Source of the DNA: Gammaproteobacteria bacterium | Lineage (GTDB): Bacteria > Pseudomonadota > Gammaproteobacteria > SZUA-229 | Length of the DNA: 5,539 bases | NCBI GenBank assembly: GCA_021768055.1 | Contig: JAASSE010000098.1 | Coordinates: forward strand, 1 to 5,539 | Direction: 5' to 3' | Part shown: positions 1 through 5,539 of the stretch, one piece after another | Numbering within the stretch: position 1 is the stretch's first letter | Layout of the letters: each line of letters begins with the position of its first letter | Program-made: the position numbers and the translations under genes | Notes under the pieces: model-generated | What the model was told of the DNA's origin: nothing | What the model saw: the letters and a program-made list of their open reading frames with translations, nothing else | The model's database searches: none

Positions 1-383
1 ACCGGCGTCCGTTCTACGACAAGGGCCTGTTTGCTGAAACCTTCGACGATGAAGGCGCCAAGAAAGGCTGGTGCCTGTTCAAGCTCGGTTGTAAAGGCCC
101 GACCACCTACAATGCCTGCGCCACCACCAAGTGGAACGACGGCACCAGTTTCCCGATAGAAGCAGGCCATCCGTGTATTGGCTGTTCAGAGCCCGACTTC
201 TGGGACGGCGGCGGTTTTTACAGGGCACTCTCCATGCCCACCGAAAACATTCCCGAAACCGTTGTTTACACGGCCGCAGCTGCAGCTGCGGCAGGCGTTG
301 CCGTCGGCGCTTTGAACAAGGCAAAGAAGAGTGCCAGCAACAAGTCGCACGAACAGGTCACAATCGACGACCTGAACAAGTAA
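1..383 (+). CDS. hynS: [NiFe] hydrogenase small subunit, C-terminal part (5' end outside window)
   Basis: The frame is open from base 3 and gives the last 126 residues of the electron-transfer subunit of a periplasmic [NiFe] hydrogenase. The fragment holds the Cys ligands of two iron-sulfur clusters: C24 and C30 in GWC...GCKGP (distal [4Fe-4S]) and C39, C58 and C61 in NAC...HPCIGC (medial cluster). A Pro at 51, rather than a fourth Cys, is what is expected for a [3Fe-4S] medial cluster. After the FWDGGGFY motif, residues 88-104 form an Ala-rich hydrophobic stretch, probably a membrane-anchoring helix. It is followed by a basic KAKK segment and a polar tail, which fits a cytoplasmic C-terminus. 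The Tat signal and proximal-cluster ligands would lie upstream of the window. The gene precedes isp1, as in Thiocapsa-type hynS-isp1-isp2-hynL operons. Family assignment is firm; the symbol follows operon type, and hupS is an alternative name. Confidence 0.95.
   Translation, partial: RRPFYDKGLFAETFDDEGAKKGWCLFKLGCKGPTTYNACATTKWNDGTSFPIEAGHPCIGCSEPDFWDGGGFYRALSMPTENIPETVVYTAAAAAAAGVAVGALNKAKKSASNKSHEQVTIDDLNK
273..292. repeat. 20-base perfect palindrome inside the Ala run of hynS
   Basis: The two halves, GCCGCAGCTG and CAGCTGCGGC, are exact reverse complements, so the 20 bases read the same on both strands. It lies in the run of GCN codons for the seven-Ala stretch of the presumed HynS membrane anchor. 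Alternating GCA/GCT/GCG codons readily produce such symmetry, so chance is a good explanation. As RNA it could form a short GC-rich stem. Confidence 0.7.
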
Positions 384-390
384 ATGCATA

Positions 391-407
391 TTCATACGTG
401 ATATGAA
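391..407 (+). other. Small inverted repeat in the hynS-isp1 gap
   Basis: TTCATA and TATGAA form a perfect 6-base inverted repeat around the loop CGTGA. It sits in the 44-base untranslated gap between hynS and isp1. The stem is AT-rich and has no T-run after it, so it is not a convincing terminator. It could be a weak mRNA structure between the two genes, or chance. Confidence 0.3.
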
Positions 408-427
408 ACAGAAAACATGAGGGAAAG

Positions 428-1090
428 ATGATGACTGAAATCGAGTTTCTGAGCTGGGTACGCGGTCCCGGTCTACAGATTGCAACCATAATCTTTGTTG
501 CTGGTATTGTGATCCGCATCCTTGAGATCCTGCTGCTGGGCAGAAAGGGCAACCTTGCCGAAGCCAAGGGTTCGGAAATGAGCGGAGGTTTCAGAACTAT
601 TCTTAGCCGCTCGGTTCCTACTCCCAGTACCTTCAAACGCTCTACATTTACCATCGTGGCGGGGTACATCTTTCACCTCGGCCTGTTCCTTGTCATCTTT
701 TTCTATGCACCGCACATCCTGTTTTTCAAGGACGTGATCGGTTTAAGCTGGCCATCATTGCCGACACCGGTGATTGATGCCACCGCAGTGATCAGCATTA
801 TCGCCCTGCTCGCAGTGATCGTACACCGATTCAATAACAAGGTACTTCGTTACCTGAACAATTTTGAAGATATGCTGGTGTGGTTCGTGACCATTGCACC
901 ACTGGTAACAGGTTACATCGCGTTCCATCGAATTGGCATGACCGGCCCGACACTGTTGGCCATTCATATACTGAGCGTGGAAATATTGATGGTGGTATTC
1001 CCGTTCACCAAGCTGATGCATGCATTCACCATATTCATGTCTCGCTGGTATAACGGTGCCATGTCAGGCTATCGGGGGGTTGAATCATGA
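428..1090 (+). CDS. isp1: Isp1: NarI-like b-type cytochrome membrane subunit of the hydrogenase
   Basis: This 220-residue integral membrane protein should carry electrons from periplasmic HynS across the membrane to Isp2. About five hydrophobic segments are visible (roughly residues 16-38, 75-97, 117-133, 149-167 and 176-203), the topology of the NarI/DsrM/HdrE cytochrome b family. Likely heme ligands are H83 and H96 in segment 2 (IFHLGLF, APHILFF) and H180 and H198 in segment 5 (AIHILS, LMHAF). The 18-residue spacing of the last pair matches E. coli NarI H187/H205 as I recall it. The start has two adjacent ATG codons at 428 and 431, preceded by GAGG at 419-422. Spacing is 5 bases to the first and 8 to the second, so the second may be the true start. 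The 3' end overlaps isp2 by 4 bases (ATGA), which suggests translational coupling. The name rests on the gene order between hynS and an HdrD-like gene. Confidence 0.92.
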   Translation: MMTEIEFLSWVRGPGLQIATIIFVAGIVIRILEILLLGRKGNLAEAKGSEMSGGFRTILSRSVPTPSTFKRSTFTIVAGYIFHLGLFLVIFFYAPHILFFKDVIGLSWPSLPTPVIDATAVISIIALLAVIVHRFNNKVLRYLNNFEDMLVWFVTIAPLVTGYIAFHRIGMTGPTLLAIHILSVEILMVVFPFTKLMHAFTIFMSRWYNGAMSGYRGVES

Positions 1091-2340
1091 GTGCATCACT
1101 GGAAAAAGGCATCAATGCACTGAAAGAACAGGTTGATTCATCTGTTGCTTCCTTCTTCAGCAGCTGCGTGCACTGTGGCATGTGCGCCGACGCCTGCCTG
1201 TTCTACACTGAAACAGATGATCCTGAACGCACACCGATCAACAAGACAGAACCATTACGACGTATCTGGAAGTCTGAATACACCTTGATTGGCCGTATTG
1301 GCAAACTGTTCGGCCTCACCAAAAAGGTTGATGACCAGTTGCTGACCGACTGGGAGACCCTGGTATACGACAGTTGTACCCTGTGCGGGCGCTGCTCGAT
1401 GGTATGCCCGGTCGGCAATGACATAGCAATGATGATTCGAAAAACACGTGAAGGCATGGCAGCAGCCGGCCACGCACCGGAAGGTCTTATCGGCGCAACT
1501 ACCCGCGCGGTGACGATCGGCAGCCCAATGGGAGTGAAACTGCCTGCACTCCAGGCCCAGATCGGTCATGTAGAAAAAGACACCGGAATGAAAGTACCGG
1601 TCGATGTCGAAGGTGCAGAGTACATGCTGTTGCTGTCTTCGATGGAGATCATGAACTTTCCGGAGTTCATCGGTGCCATTGCGAAAATCTTCGACAAGGC
1701 CGGTGTCAGCTGGACCATCTCTTCAGAAGCGTTTGAAGCCACCAACAGCGGCATCCAGATCGGCGTTTCTGACATTGCCGCGGAACTGGTACAGCGTGTG
1801 GTGGATGCGGCCGAAAAGCTGAAAGTGAAAACCGTGATCAGCCCCGAGTGCGGCCATGCTTATTTTGCGATTCGCTGGGAAGGTCCCAACCTGATCGGCA
1901 AGCCCTTCAATTTCAAGGTGCGCCATGTTCTTGAAGTACTCGACGAGTTGCGCAAGGACGGCCGTTTGAAAACAACGGGCATGGAATCGCAGAAACTCAC
2001 CTATCACGATCCTTGCCAGATAGCGAGGCGCGGCGGCGTGATTGATGAACCGCGTAACCTGCTCAACATGATTTCCGATAATTTCGTTGAAATGCCAGAT
2101 ACTGGCAAGATGAACTGGTGTTGCGGCGCAGGTGGTGGTGTCAGTTCGAACGAACGCGCCGATGAAATCAGGCTCAAGGTATTCCAGCGTAAGAAAGACC
2201 AGCTTGATGCGATAAGACCCGATGCAATAGTCAGCGCATGTTCGAACTGCCGCATCCACCTTGAAGACGGACTGGAGGAATACCACATGGACATTCCGCT
2301 GTTAAGCCTGACCGAAACACTGGCAGAGCACCTGGAATAA
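1087..2340 (+). CDS. isp2: Isp2: HdrD/DsrK-like iron-sulfur subunit of the hydrogenase
   Basis: This 417-residue soluble protein is predicted to lie on the cytoplasmic side and take electrons from Isp1. Its N-terminal part holds two ferredoxin-type [4Fe-4S] motifs: C27/C30/C33/C37 (CVHCGMCADAC) and C97/C100/C103/C107 (CTLCGRCSMVC). The C-terminal part has two CCG-type domains. The second is intact: C310 in HDPC, C345-C346-G in WCCGAGGG, and C385/C388 in ACSNC, giving C-x34-CC-x38-CxxC, the signature of the cysteine-rich domain that binds a special [4Fe-4S] cluster in heterodisulfide reductase. The first CCG domain (about 178-262) keeps the fold-like pattern but only C255 (ECGHAY). No signal peptide or membrane segment is seen. 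The ATG overlaps the isp1 stop by 4 bases, with a G-run at 1074-1079 as a poor ribosome binding site. By analogy with DsrK/HdrD it may reduce a disulfide or thiol carrier; the acceptor is unknown. Confidence 0.93.
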   Translation: MSASLEKGINALKEQVDSSVASFFSSCVHCGMCADACLFYTETDDPERTPINKTEPLRRIWKSEYTLIGRIGKLFGLTKKVDDQLLTDWETLVYDSCTLCGRCSMVCPVGNDIAMMIRKTREGMAAAGHAPEGLIGATTRAVTIGSPMGVKLPALQAQIGHVEKDTGMKVPVDVEGAEYMLLLSSMEIMNFPEFIGAIAKIFDKAGVSWTISSEAFEATNSGIQIGVSDIAAELVQRVVDAAEKLKVKTVISPECGHAYFAIRWEGPNLIGKPFNFKVRHVLEVLDELRKDGRLKTTGMESQKLTYHDPCQIARRGGVIDEPRNLLNMISDNFVEMPDTGKMNWCCGAGGGVSSNERADEIRLKVFQRKKDQLDAIRPDAIVSACSNCRIHLEDGLEEYHMDIPLLSLTETLAEHLE

Positions 2341-2350
2341 CAGTTTATTT

Positions 2351-2355
2351 GGGAG
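2351..2355 (+). promoter_or_regulatory. Ribosome binding site of the 157-residue gene
   Basis: GGGAG lies 9 bases before the ATG at 2365, in the 24-base gap after isp2. It supports this ORF as a translated gene, in preference to the antisense ORFs that overlap it. Confidence 0.65.
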
Positions 2356-2364
2356 CAAGATCGA

Positions 2365-2838
2365 ATGAGCCAGATAACCAATGACGTAGAATTCAAACAG
2401 GCCTTGCTGGACCTGGATCCTGCTGAGCAAAGAGCTGTTGCGGCAAAGTTTGTAGAACATGTATTGCCATTGAGCAGGGATGAGCGCATCAACCGTGCTG
2501 TCAAAGTAGCAGCTGATACTGAGGCCACGGCTGACGAGATCTCGAATGCACTGAAAACTGCCAAGGCTGCAACCATTGACGGTCATACACGCTGTGGCTC
2601 TGAAGGAGACTGGACAGAGCAGGCCAGCTATTTTGTTTCCAGGGCGGCAATGGCAGCACTGACGCCGTGCGAGCAATGTGCATCGAACAGCCCTGCCTGG
2701 CAGGCCGCGATGAGCAGCCGTATGGCTCAGACCAGCATACTCATCGATGATGAATCCAAAGAGCAGCCCACTCACTACGAAAATGAATGGCAGTACGTAG
2801 CTTTATCTGAACATCTAAAGCATAAAGAGAGAATATAA
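2365..2838 (+). CDS. Unrecognised 157-residue soluble protein between isp2 and hynL
   Basis: I do not recognise this protein. It begins 24 bases after isp2, behind a GGGAG site, and ends 3 bases before hynL, so it is almost certainly part of the hydrogenase operon. It has no signal peptide or membrane segment and looks largely helical. Residues 1-70 are rich in charged residues and Ala, with likely helices near 6-17, 19-35, 38-52 and 54-70. A central stretch has TRCGSEGDW (75-83), then SYFVSRAAMAAL (88-99), then CEQC (102-105). C77, C102 and C105 are the only Cys residues; three thiols and nearby His (H74) could bind metal or form a disulfide, but this is inference. The C-terminal 35 residues are polar and probably flexible. 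Position suggests a role in assembly, maturation or electron transfer of the Isp complex, possibly a chaperone for HynL or Isp2. A lineage-specific gene of unrelated function cannot be excluded. Confidence 0.82.
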   Translation: MSQITNDVEFKQALLDLDPAEQRAVAAKFVEHVLPLSRDERINRAVKVAADTEATADEISNALKTAKAATIDGHTRCGSEGDWTEQASYFVSRAAMAALTPCEQCASNSPAWQAAMSSRMAQTSILIDDESKEQPTHYENEWQYVALSEHLKHKERI

Positions 2839-2841
2839 ATC

Positions 2842-4569
2842 ATGAGCGACAGAGTCGTAGTTGACCCGATAACCCGAATTGAAGGCCACTTGCGCATCGA
2901 AGCGCAGATGGATGGCGACAGGATTGCAAGCGCCTATTCATCCGGCACCATGGTGCGTGGTATAGAGACAATTCTTAAAGGGCGCGACCCGCGCGATGCC
3001 TGGGCGTTTGCGCAGCGCATCTGTGGTGTTTGCACACTGGTTCACGGCCTCGCTTCGATCCGCTCGGTTGAAAATGCGCTGGATTACAAGATTCCACCCA
3101 ATGCAGAACTGATCCGCAACCTGATGAATGGCGCACAGTATATCCACGATCACGTGATGCACTTCTATCATCTGCATGCACTCGACTGGGTAGACGTTGT
3201 ATCCGCTTTAAATGCTGACCCCAAGGCCACTTCTGATCTGGCACAATCATTAAGCAATTACCCCAAGTCCTCACCCGGTTATTTCTCGGACATGAAGAAA
3301 AAGCTGAAGGATTTCGTCGAAGCCGGTCAGCTTGGTATTTTCGCCAAAGCCTACTGGGGCCACCCTGCTTACAAGCTGCCGCCAGAAGCCAATTTGATGG
3401 CGGTTGCGCATTACCTTGAAGCCCTGAGCTGGCAACGCGATGTCGCACGTCTGCATACGATCTTTGGCGGCAAGAACCCGCATCCGAACTTCCTCGTCGG
3501 CGGTGTTGCCTGTGCCATTGACCTGAACTCGGATTCGGCGATCAATGCCAAACGTCTGTCACAGGTACAGGACATCATCAACCAGATGAGTATGTTCGTA
3601 GACCAGGTCTATATTCCCGACCTGCTGGCCATCGCCGGTTTCTACAAGGACTGGGGTTCTCGTGGTGAAGGTCTGGGTAATTTCCTCACCTATGGCGACT
3701 TCCCTACCGCCGGCAAGGGCATGGGCGATACCGCTTCGTACCTGGTTCCGCCTGGCGCTATCCTCAATCGTGATATCAACACAGTACATGAAGTTGATAT
3801 GAACGACCCGAGCCAGATCCAGGAATATGTTGCACACTCATGGTATGACTATGAAGGCGGTAAAAACGCCGGTCTGCATCCGTACGATGGCGAAACCAAT
3901 TTGAACTACACGGGTCCGAAGCCCCCTTACGAGCAGCTCGATGTTGATCAGTCCTATTCATGGCTTAAATCGCCACGCTGGAAGGGTAATGCGATGGAGG
4001 TCGGCCCGCTGTCACGCGTGTTGATGTTGTACGCTACCGGTAATGAACAGGCCAAGGAGCTGGTTAACCTGACACTGAATACCCTCGATGTACCGGTCAC
4101 CGCATTGTTCTCTACACTGGGACGCACCGCGGCACGTGGCCTTGAAACCAAGATTTTCGCCGATGCTATGCAGGGCTGGTACGATGACCTGGTGGCCAAC
4201 ATCAAGGCCGGCGATACTAAAACATTCAACGAAGTCTTATGGGAGCCATCCACGTGGCCGAAACAGGCTCAGGGAGTCGGCTTCATGGAAGCACCCCGCG
4301 GCGGTCTGGCGCACTGGATCGTGATCGAAAATGAAGCCATTAAAAACTACCAGGCCGTCGTACCCAGTACCTGGAATGCAGGCCCGCGTGATGCGATGGG
4401 CCAGCCGGGCGCTTACGAGGCCGCACTGGCAGACAACCATACCCTGCACGATGTTGAACAACCGGTCGAAATCCTGCGCACCATACATAGCTTCGATCCC
4501 TGTATCGCCTGTGCGGTACATTTGACCGATCCTGACGGTGAAGAAATCACCAGCATAAAGGTACGATAA
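2842..4569 (+). CDS. hynL: [NiFe] hydrogenase large (catalytic) subunit precursor
   Basis: This 575-residue protein carries the NiFe active site that interconverts H2 with protons and electrons. The N-terminal L1 motif RICGVC supplies C61 and C64 and is followed by H68. The C-terminal L2 motif DPCIACAVH supplies C554 and C557. Other family marks are DPITRIEGH near residue 8 and MVRGIE near 37. The length is normal for group 1 large subunits. The 15 residues after H560 match the usual C-terminal extension, which a HynD/HupD-type protease removes once nickel is inserted; no such protease gene is in the window. There is no signal peptide, as expected for a subunit exported by the Tat route together with its small subunit. 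The gene starts 3 bases after the preceding gene, with only a weak purine-rich site (AGAGAG, about 2827-2832), suggesting coupled translation. HupL is an alternative name; separation from hynS by isp1-isp2 favours the Isp type. Confidence 0.96.
   Translation: MSDRVVVDPITRIEGHLRIEAQMDGDRIASAYSSGTMVRGIETILKGRDPRDAWAFAQRICGVCTLVHGLASIRSVENALDYKIPPNAELIRNLMNGAQYIHDHVMHFYHLHALDWVDVVSALNADPKATSDLAQSLSNYPKSSPGYFSDMKKKLKDFVEAGQLGIFAKAYWGHPAYKLPPEANLMAVAHYLEALSWQRDVARLHTIFGGKNPHPNFLVGGVACAIDLNSDSAINAKRLSQVQDIINQMSMFVDQVYIPDLLAIAGFYKDWGSRGEGLGNFLTYGDFPTAGKGMGDTASYLVPPGAILNRDINTVHEVDMNDPSQIQEYVAHSWYDYEGGKNAGLHPYDGETNLNYTGPKPPYEQLDVDQSYSWLKSPRWKGNAMEVGPLSRVLMLYATGNEQAKELVNLTLNTLDVPVTALFSTLGRTAARGLETKIFADAMQGWYDDLVANIKAGDTKTFNEVLWEPSTWPKQAQGVGFMEAPRGGLAHWIVIENEAIKNYQAVVPSTWNAGPRDAMGQPGAYEAALADNHTLHDVEQPVEILRTIHSFDPCIACAVHLTDPDGEEITSIKVR
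4557..4561 (+). promoter_or_regulatory. Ribosome binding site of the 56-residue gene
   Basis: AAAGG, inside the last codons of hynL, lies 7 bases before the ATG at 4569. With the stop/start overlap it supports translation of the short gene that follows. Confidence 0.5.
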
Positions 4570-4739
4570 TGAAAAGTGTAATAGTTACTACTCTATCACT
4601 GGCATCAACAGCAGCACTGGCGCACCCGGGTCATATCGCGAATGAAACAATTCATGGACTGTTGCACAGTGAGCACATCATCGCACTGGTGGCTGTAGGC
4701 ATTATTGCGTATGCATTGAAATCATTACGCAACAAGTAG
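4569..4739 (+). CDS. Small (56-residue) His-rich exported membrane peptide, HupE-like N-terminus
   Basis: The start codon shares one base with the hynL stop (TAATG), behind AAAGG at 4557-4561, so it is probably translated by ribosomes leaving hynL. Residues 1-18 look like a signal peptide, with likely cleavage at LASTAALA before HPGH. The mature 38 residues begin HPGH and continue with H29, H33 and H36. A hydrophobic helix follows (about 37-51) and the end is basic (KSLRNK). An HPGH mature N-terminus and the run HGLLH...HIIALVAVG recall the start and first helix of HupE/UreJ nickel permeases. Those proteins are usually near 190-200 residues with about six helices, so this is either a remnant or a separate tiny family. 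Five His in the mature part suggest possible metal binding (nickel is a guess). The gene is confident from context; its function is not known. Confidence 0.75.
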   Translation: MKSVIVTTLSLASTAALAHPGHIANETIHGLLHSEHIIALVAVGIIAYALKSLRNK

Positions 4740-4756
4740 TTTCAAGGAATGATTTT
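4719..4756 (+). terminator. Weak candidate terminator at the end of the hydrogenase operon
   Basis: AAATCATT (4719-4726) can pair with AATGATTT (4748-4755), and T's continue to 4758. The stem is almost all A-T and the loop is long (21 bases), so it is a poor intrinsic terminator. The left arm lies in the last codons of the 56-residue gene. It is listed because it is the only stem followed by a T-run between the operon and the convergent gene. Confidence 0.25.
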
Positions 4757-4827
4757 TTACCACAGAGGACATGGAGGTCTACAGAGTATGATTCATGTTG
4801 AATACGCATGAATTCAAAACGCTTTTC

Positions 4828-4855
4828 CTCGTTACTCGTTACTCGTCCCTCGTTA
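4828..4855. repeat. Four tandem 7-base repeats just downstream of nnrS
   Basis: CTCGTTA occurs at 4828-4834, 4835-4841 and 4849-4855. A variant CTCGTCC is at 4842-4848, in exact 7-base register. The array lies in the non-coding space between the two convergent genes and ends 5 bases before the nnrS stop codon. No role is evident; it may be a slipped-strand tandem repeat or part of a dispersed intergenic element. Confidence 0.75.
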
Positions 4856-4860
4856 CTGTC

Positions 4861-5539
4861 TTATCCATCCCTGCCATCGATACGCGGAGTAACCAGCATG
4901 GGTGCGTATATTATGAGGAACAGTGTGAATGCCGCTATCCACAGCAGCTGTGATATCCCTATCCAGTAGGCATAAAACTCCATCGTAATCAACGGCAAAA
5001 CAACCCTGAAAATTGCACCCAGCAGCAACAGCATAAAGCAGCTGCTGAGTATTTTCGGCGGCTCAAACACGTTGCGTCCAGTATGACCCAGTATCACGCG
5101 CGCCATCATCCCCATGGTCATGACGCCGATACCGCCATAGGTGAAGGCGTGTACGTACAATGCCGGCGGCGTATTCAGCCATGACACTGATGCTTTTAAT
5201 GCAAAACCGAATACAATAAAACTGTAGGCCAGATACAGCACCCACAACAACGGTTTGTTCCAGATTTGAACGGTATGCCAGCCGTGCAAGCGTATCACAT
5301 GCAAAATCACCAGCAGGCCAGCAACAACTGATGTGGCGGTTTCAAATCTTGTGAATACATCCATGATCCACAGGACTATCAACAGCAACAGGCTTGATAT
5401 ATCCAGCCACAGCCAGTTTTTGATTTCCGCCTGACTGTCGATACCCTTCTCGATAAAAAACGGTATAACACGCCTTCCCATTACAAACACCAATGCAATG
5501 ATCATGTACATGCCCGAATACAAACCCCAGCGGACACCC
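4861..5539 (-). CDS. nnrS: NnrS family membrane protein, C-terminal part (5' end outside window)
   Basis: The - strand frame is open from the window edge and gives the last 225 residues of a polytopic membrane protein; NnrS proteins are about 400 residues with about 12 helices. Six to seven hydrophobic segments are visible (roughly 7-26, 44-62, 69-85, 97-114, 130-150, 163-183 and 193-214). Family marks are GRRVIPFF (21-28) near the beginning and the conserved block from H130 to R155, containing GGIGVMTMGMMAR and LGHTGR. H80, H85, H88, H130 and H152 are candidate metal or heme ligands. NnrS is a heme- and copper-containing protein associated with nitric oxide metabolism and protection against NO damage. 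A TTG at 5523 could be read as a start, but the frame continues upstream with plausible family sequence (RWGLYSGM), so the gene is cut by the window. It converges on the hydrogenase operon and is transcribed separately; I see no direct functional link. Confidence 0.93.
   Translation of the reverse strand, partial: GVRWGLYSGMYMIIALVFVMGRRVIPFFIEKGIDSQAEIKNWLWLDISSLLLLIVLWIMDVFTRFETATSVVAGLLVILHVIRLHGWHTVQIWNKPLLWVLYLAYSFIVFGFALKASVSWLNTPPALYVHAFTYGGIGVMTMGMMARVILGHTGRNVFEPPKILSSCFMLLLLGAIFRVVLPLITMEFYAYWIGISQLLWIAAFTLFLIIYAPMLVTPRIDGRDG

Noticed and set aside
131..406. 91-codon + strand ORF overlapping the end of hynS
   Set aside because: Its Arg-rich translation is an out-of-frame reading of the conserved HynS cluster region.
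1015..1024. ATGCATGCAT alternating palindrome inside isp1
   Set aside because: Ten bases within coding sequence, explained by the Leu-Met-His-Ala codons around the conserved heme His H198; no sign of a separate function.
1723..2286. 187-codon - strand ORF opposite isp2
   Set aside because: It lies wholly antisense to the conserved CCG domains of Isp2, and its translation shows no family motif.
2004..2775. Long - strand ORFs opposite the isp2 end and the 157-residue gene (2004-2576, 190 codons; 2302-2775, 157 codons)
   Set aside because: They overlap isp2, whose motifs are unambiguous, or lie antisense to an ORF that has a ribosome binding site and operon spacing. Their translations are Ser/Cys-rich shadow-like sequence with no recognisable domain.
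4767..4780. Possible hairpin GGAC...GTCT in the intergenic space as a bidirectional terminator
   Set aside because: Only three Watson-Crick pairs and one wobble pair are possible and no adjacent T-run follows on the + strand.
5521..5523. TTG as a start codon for a complete short - strand gene
   Set aside because: The frame stays open to the window edge with NnrS-like residues before the TTG, and the family is about twice as long, so the gene is simply cut by the window.

Overview
The window carries most of an operon for a membrane-bound, periplasm-facing [NiFe] hydrogenase of the Isp type (group 1e), in which the genes for the two catalytic subunits are separated by genes for an electron-transfer module. 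In order on the + strand: the 3' end of the small-subunit gene (hynS, 1-383), isp1 (NarI-like b-type cytochrome, 428-1090), isp2 (HdrD/DsrK-like iron-sulfur protein, 1087-2340), an unrecognised 157-residue gene (2365-2838), the large-subunit gene (hynL, 2842-4569) and a 56-residue secreted or membrane-anchored His-rich protein (4569-4739). Every junction after isp1 is tight: a 4-base overlap, a 24-base gap with a good ribosome binding site, a 3-base gap, and a 1-base stop/start overlap. The six genes therefore look co-transcribed and translationally coupled. The promoter and the Tat signal of HynS lie upstream of the window.

Likely mechanism: H2 is split at the NiFe site of HynL (CxxC pairs at residues 61/64 and 554/557). 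Electrons pass through the iron-sulfur clusters of HynS, whose C-terminal Ala-rich helix probably anchors it in the membrane, then through the two predicted hemes of Isp1 to the cytoplasmic clusters of Isp2. Isp1/Isp2 resemble the DsrM/DsrK and HdrE/HdrD pairs, so the acceptor may be a quinone or a thiol/disulfide carrier; the sequence does not decide between them.

Convergent to the operon, on the - strand, is the 3' part of an nnrS gene (4861-5539, running off the window), encoding a polytopic membrane protein linked to nitric oxide stress. The 121-base space between them holds a weak possible terminator, a degenerate CACAGAG-type sequence and four tandem 7-base repeats.

The organism is most likely a gammaproteobacterium with sulfur-oxidising relatives (Chromatiales-like or an uncultured relative). 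The reason is the hynS-isp1-isp2-hynL layout known from purple sulfur bacteria such as Thiocapsa, combined with nnrS and a base composition that looks near 50% G+C by eye. This is inference; no marker gene is present. The parts I do not recognise as standard are the 157-residue gene wedged between isp2 and hynL and the miniature HupE-like protein after hynL.
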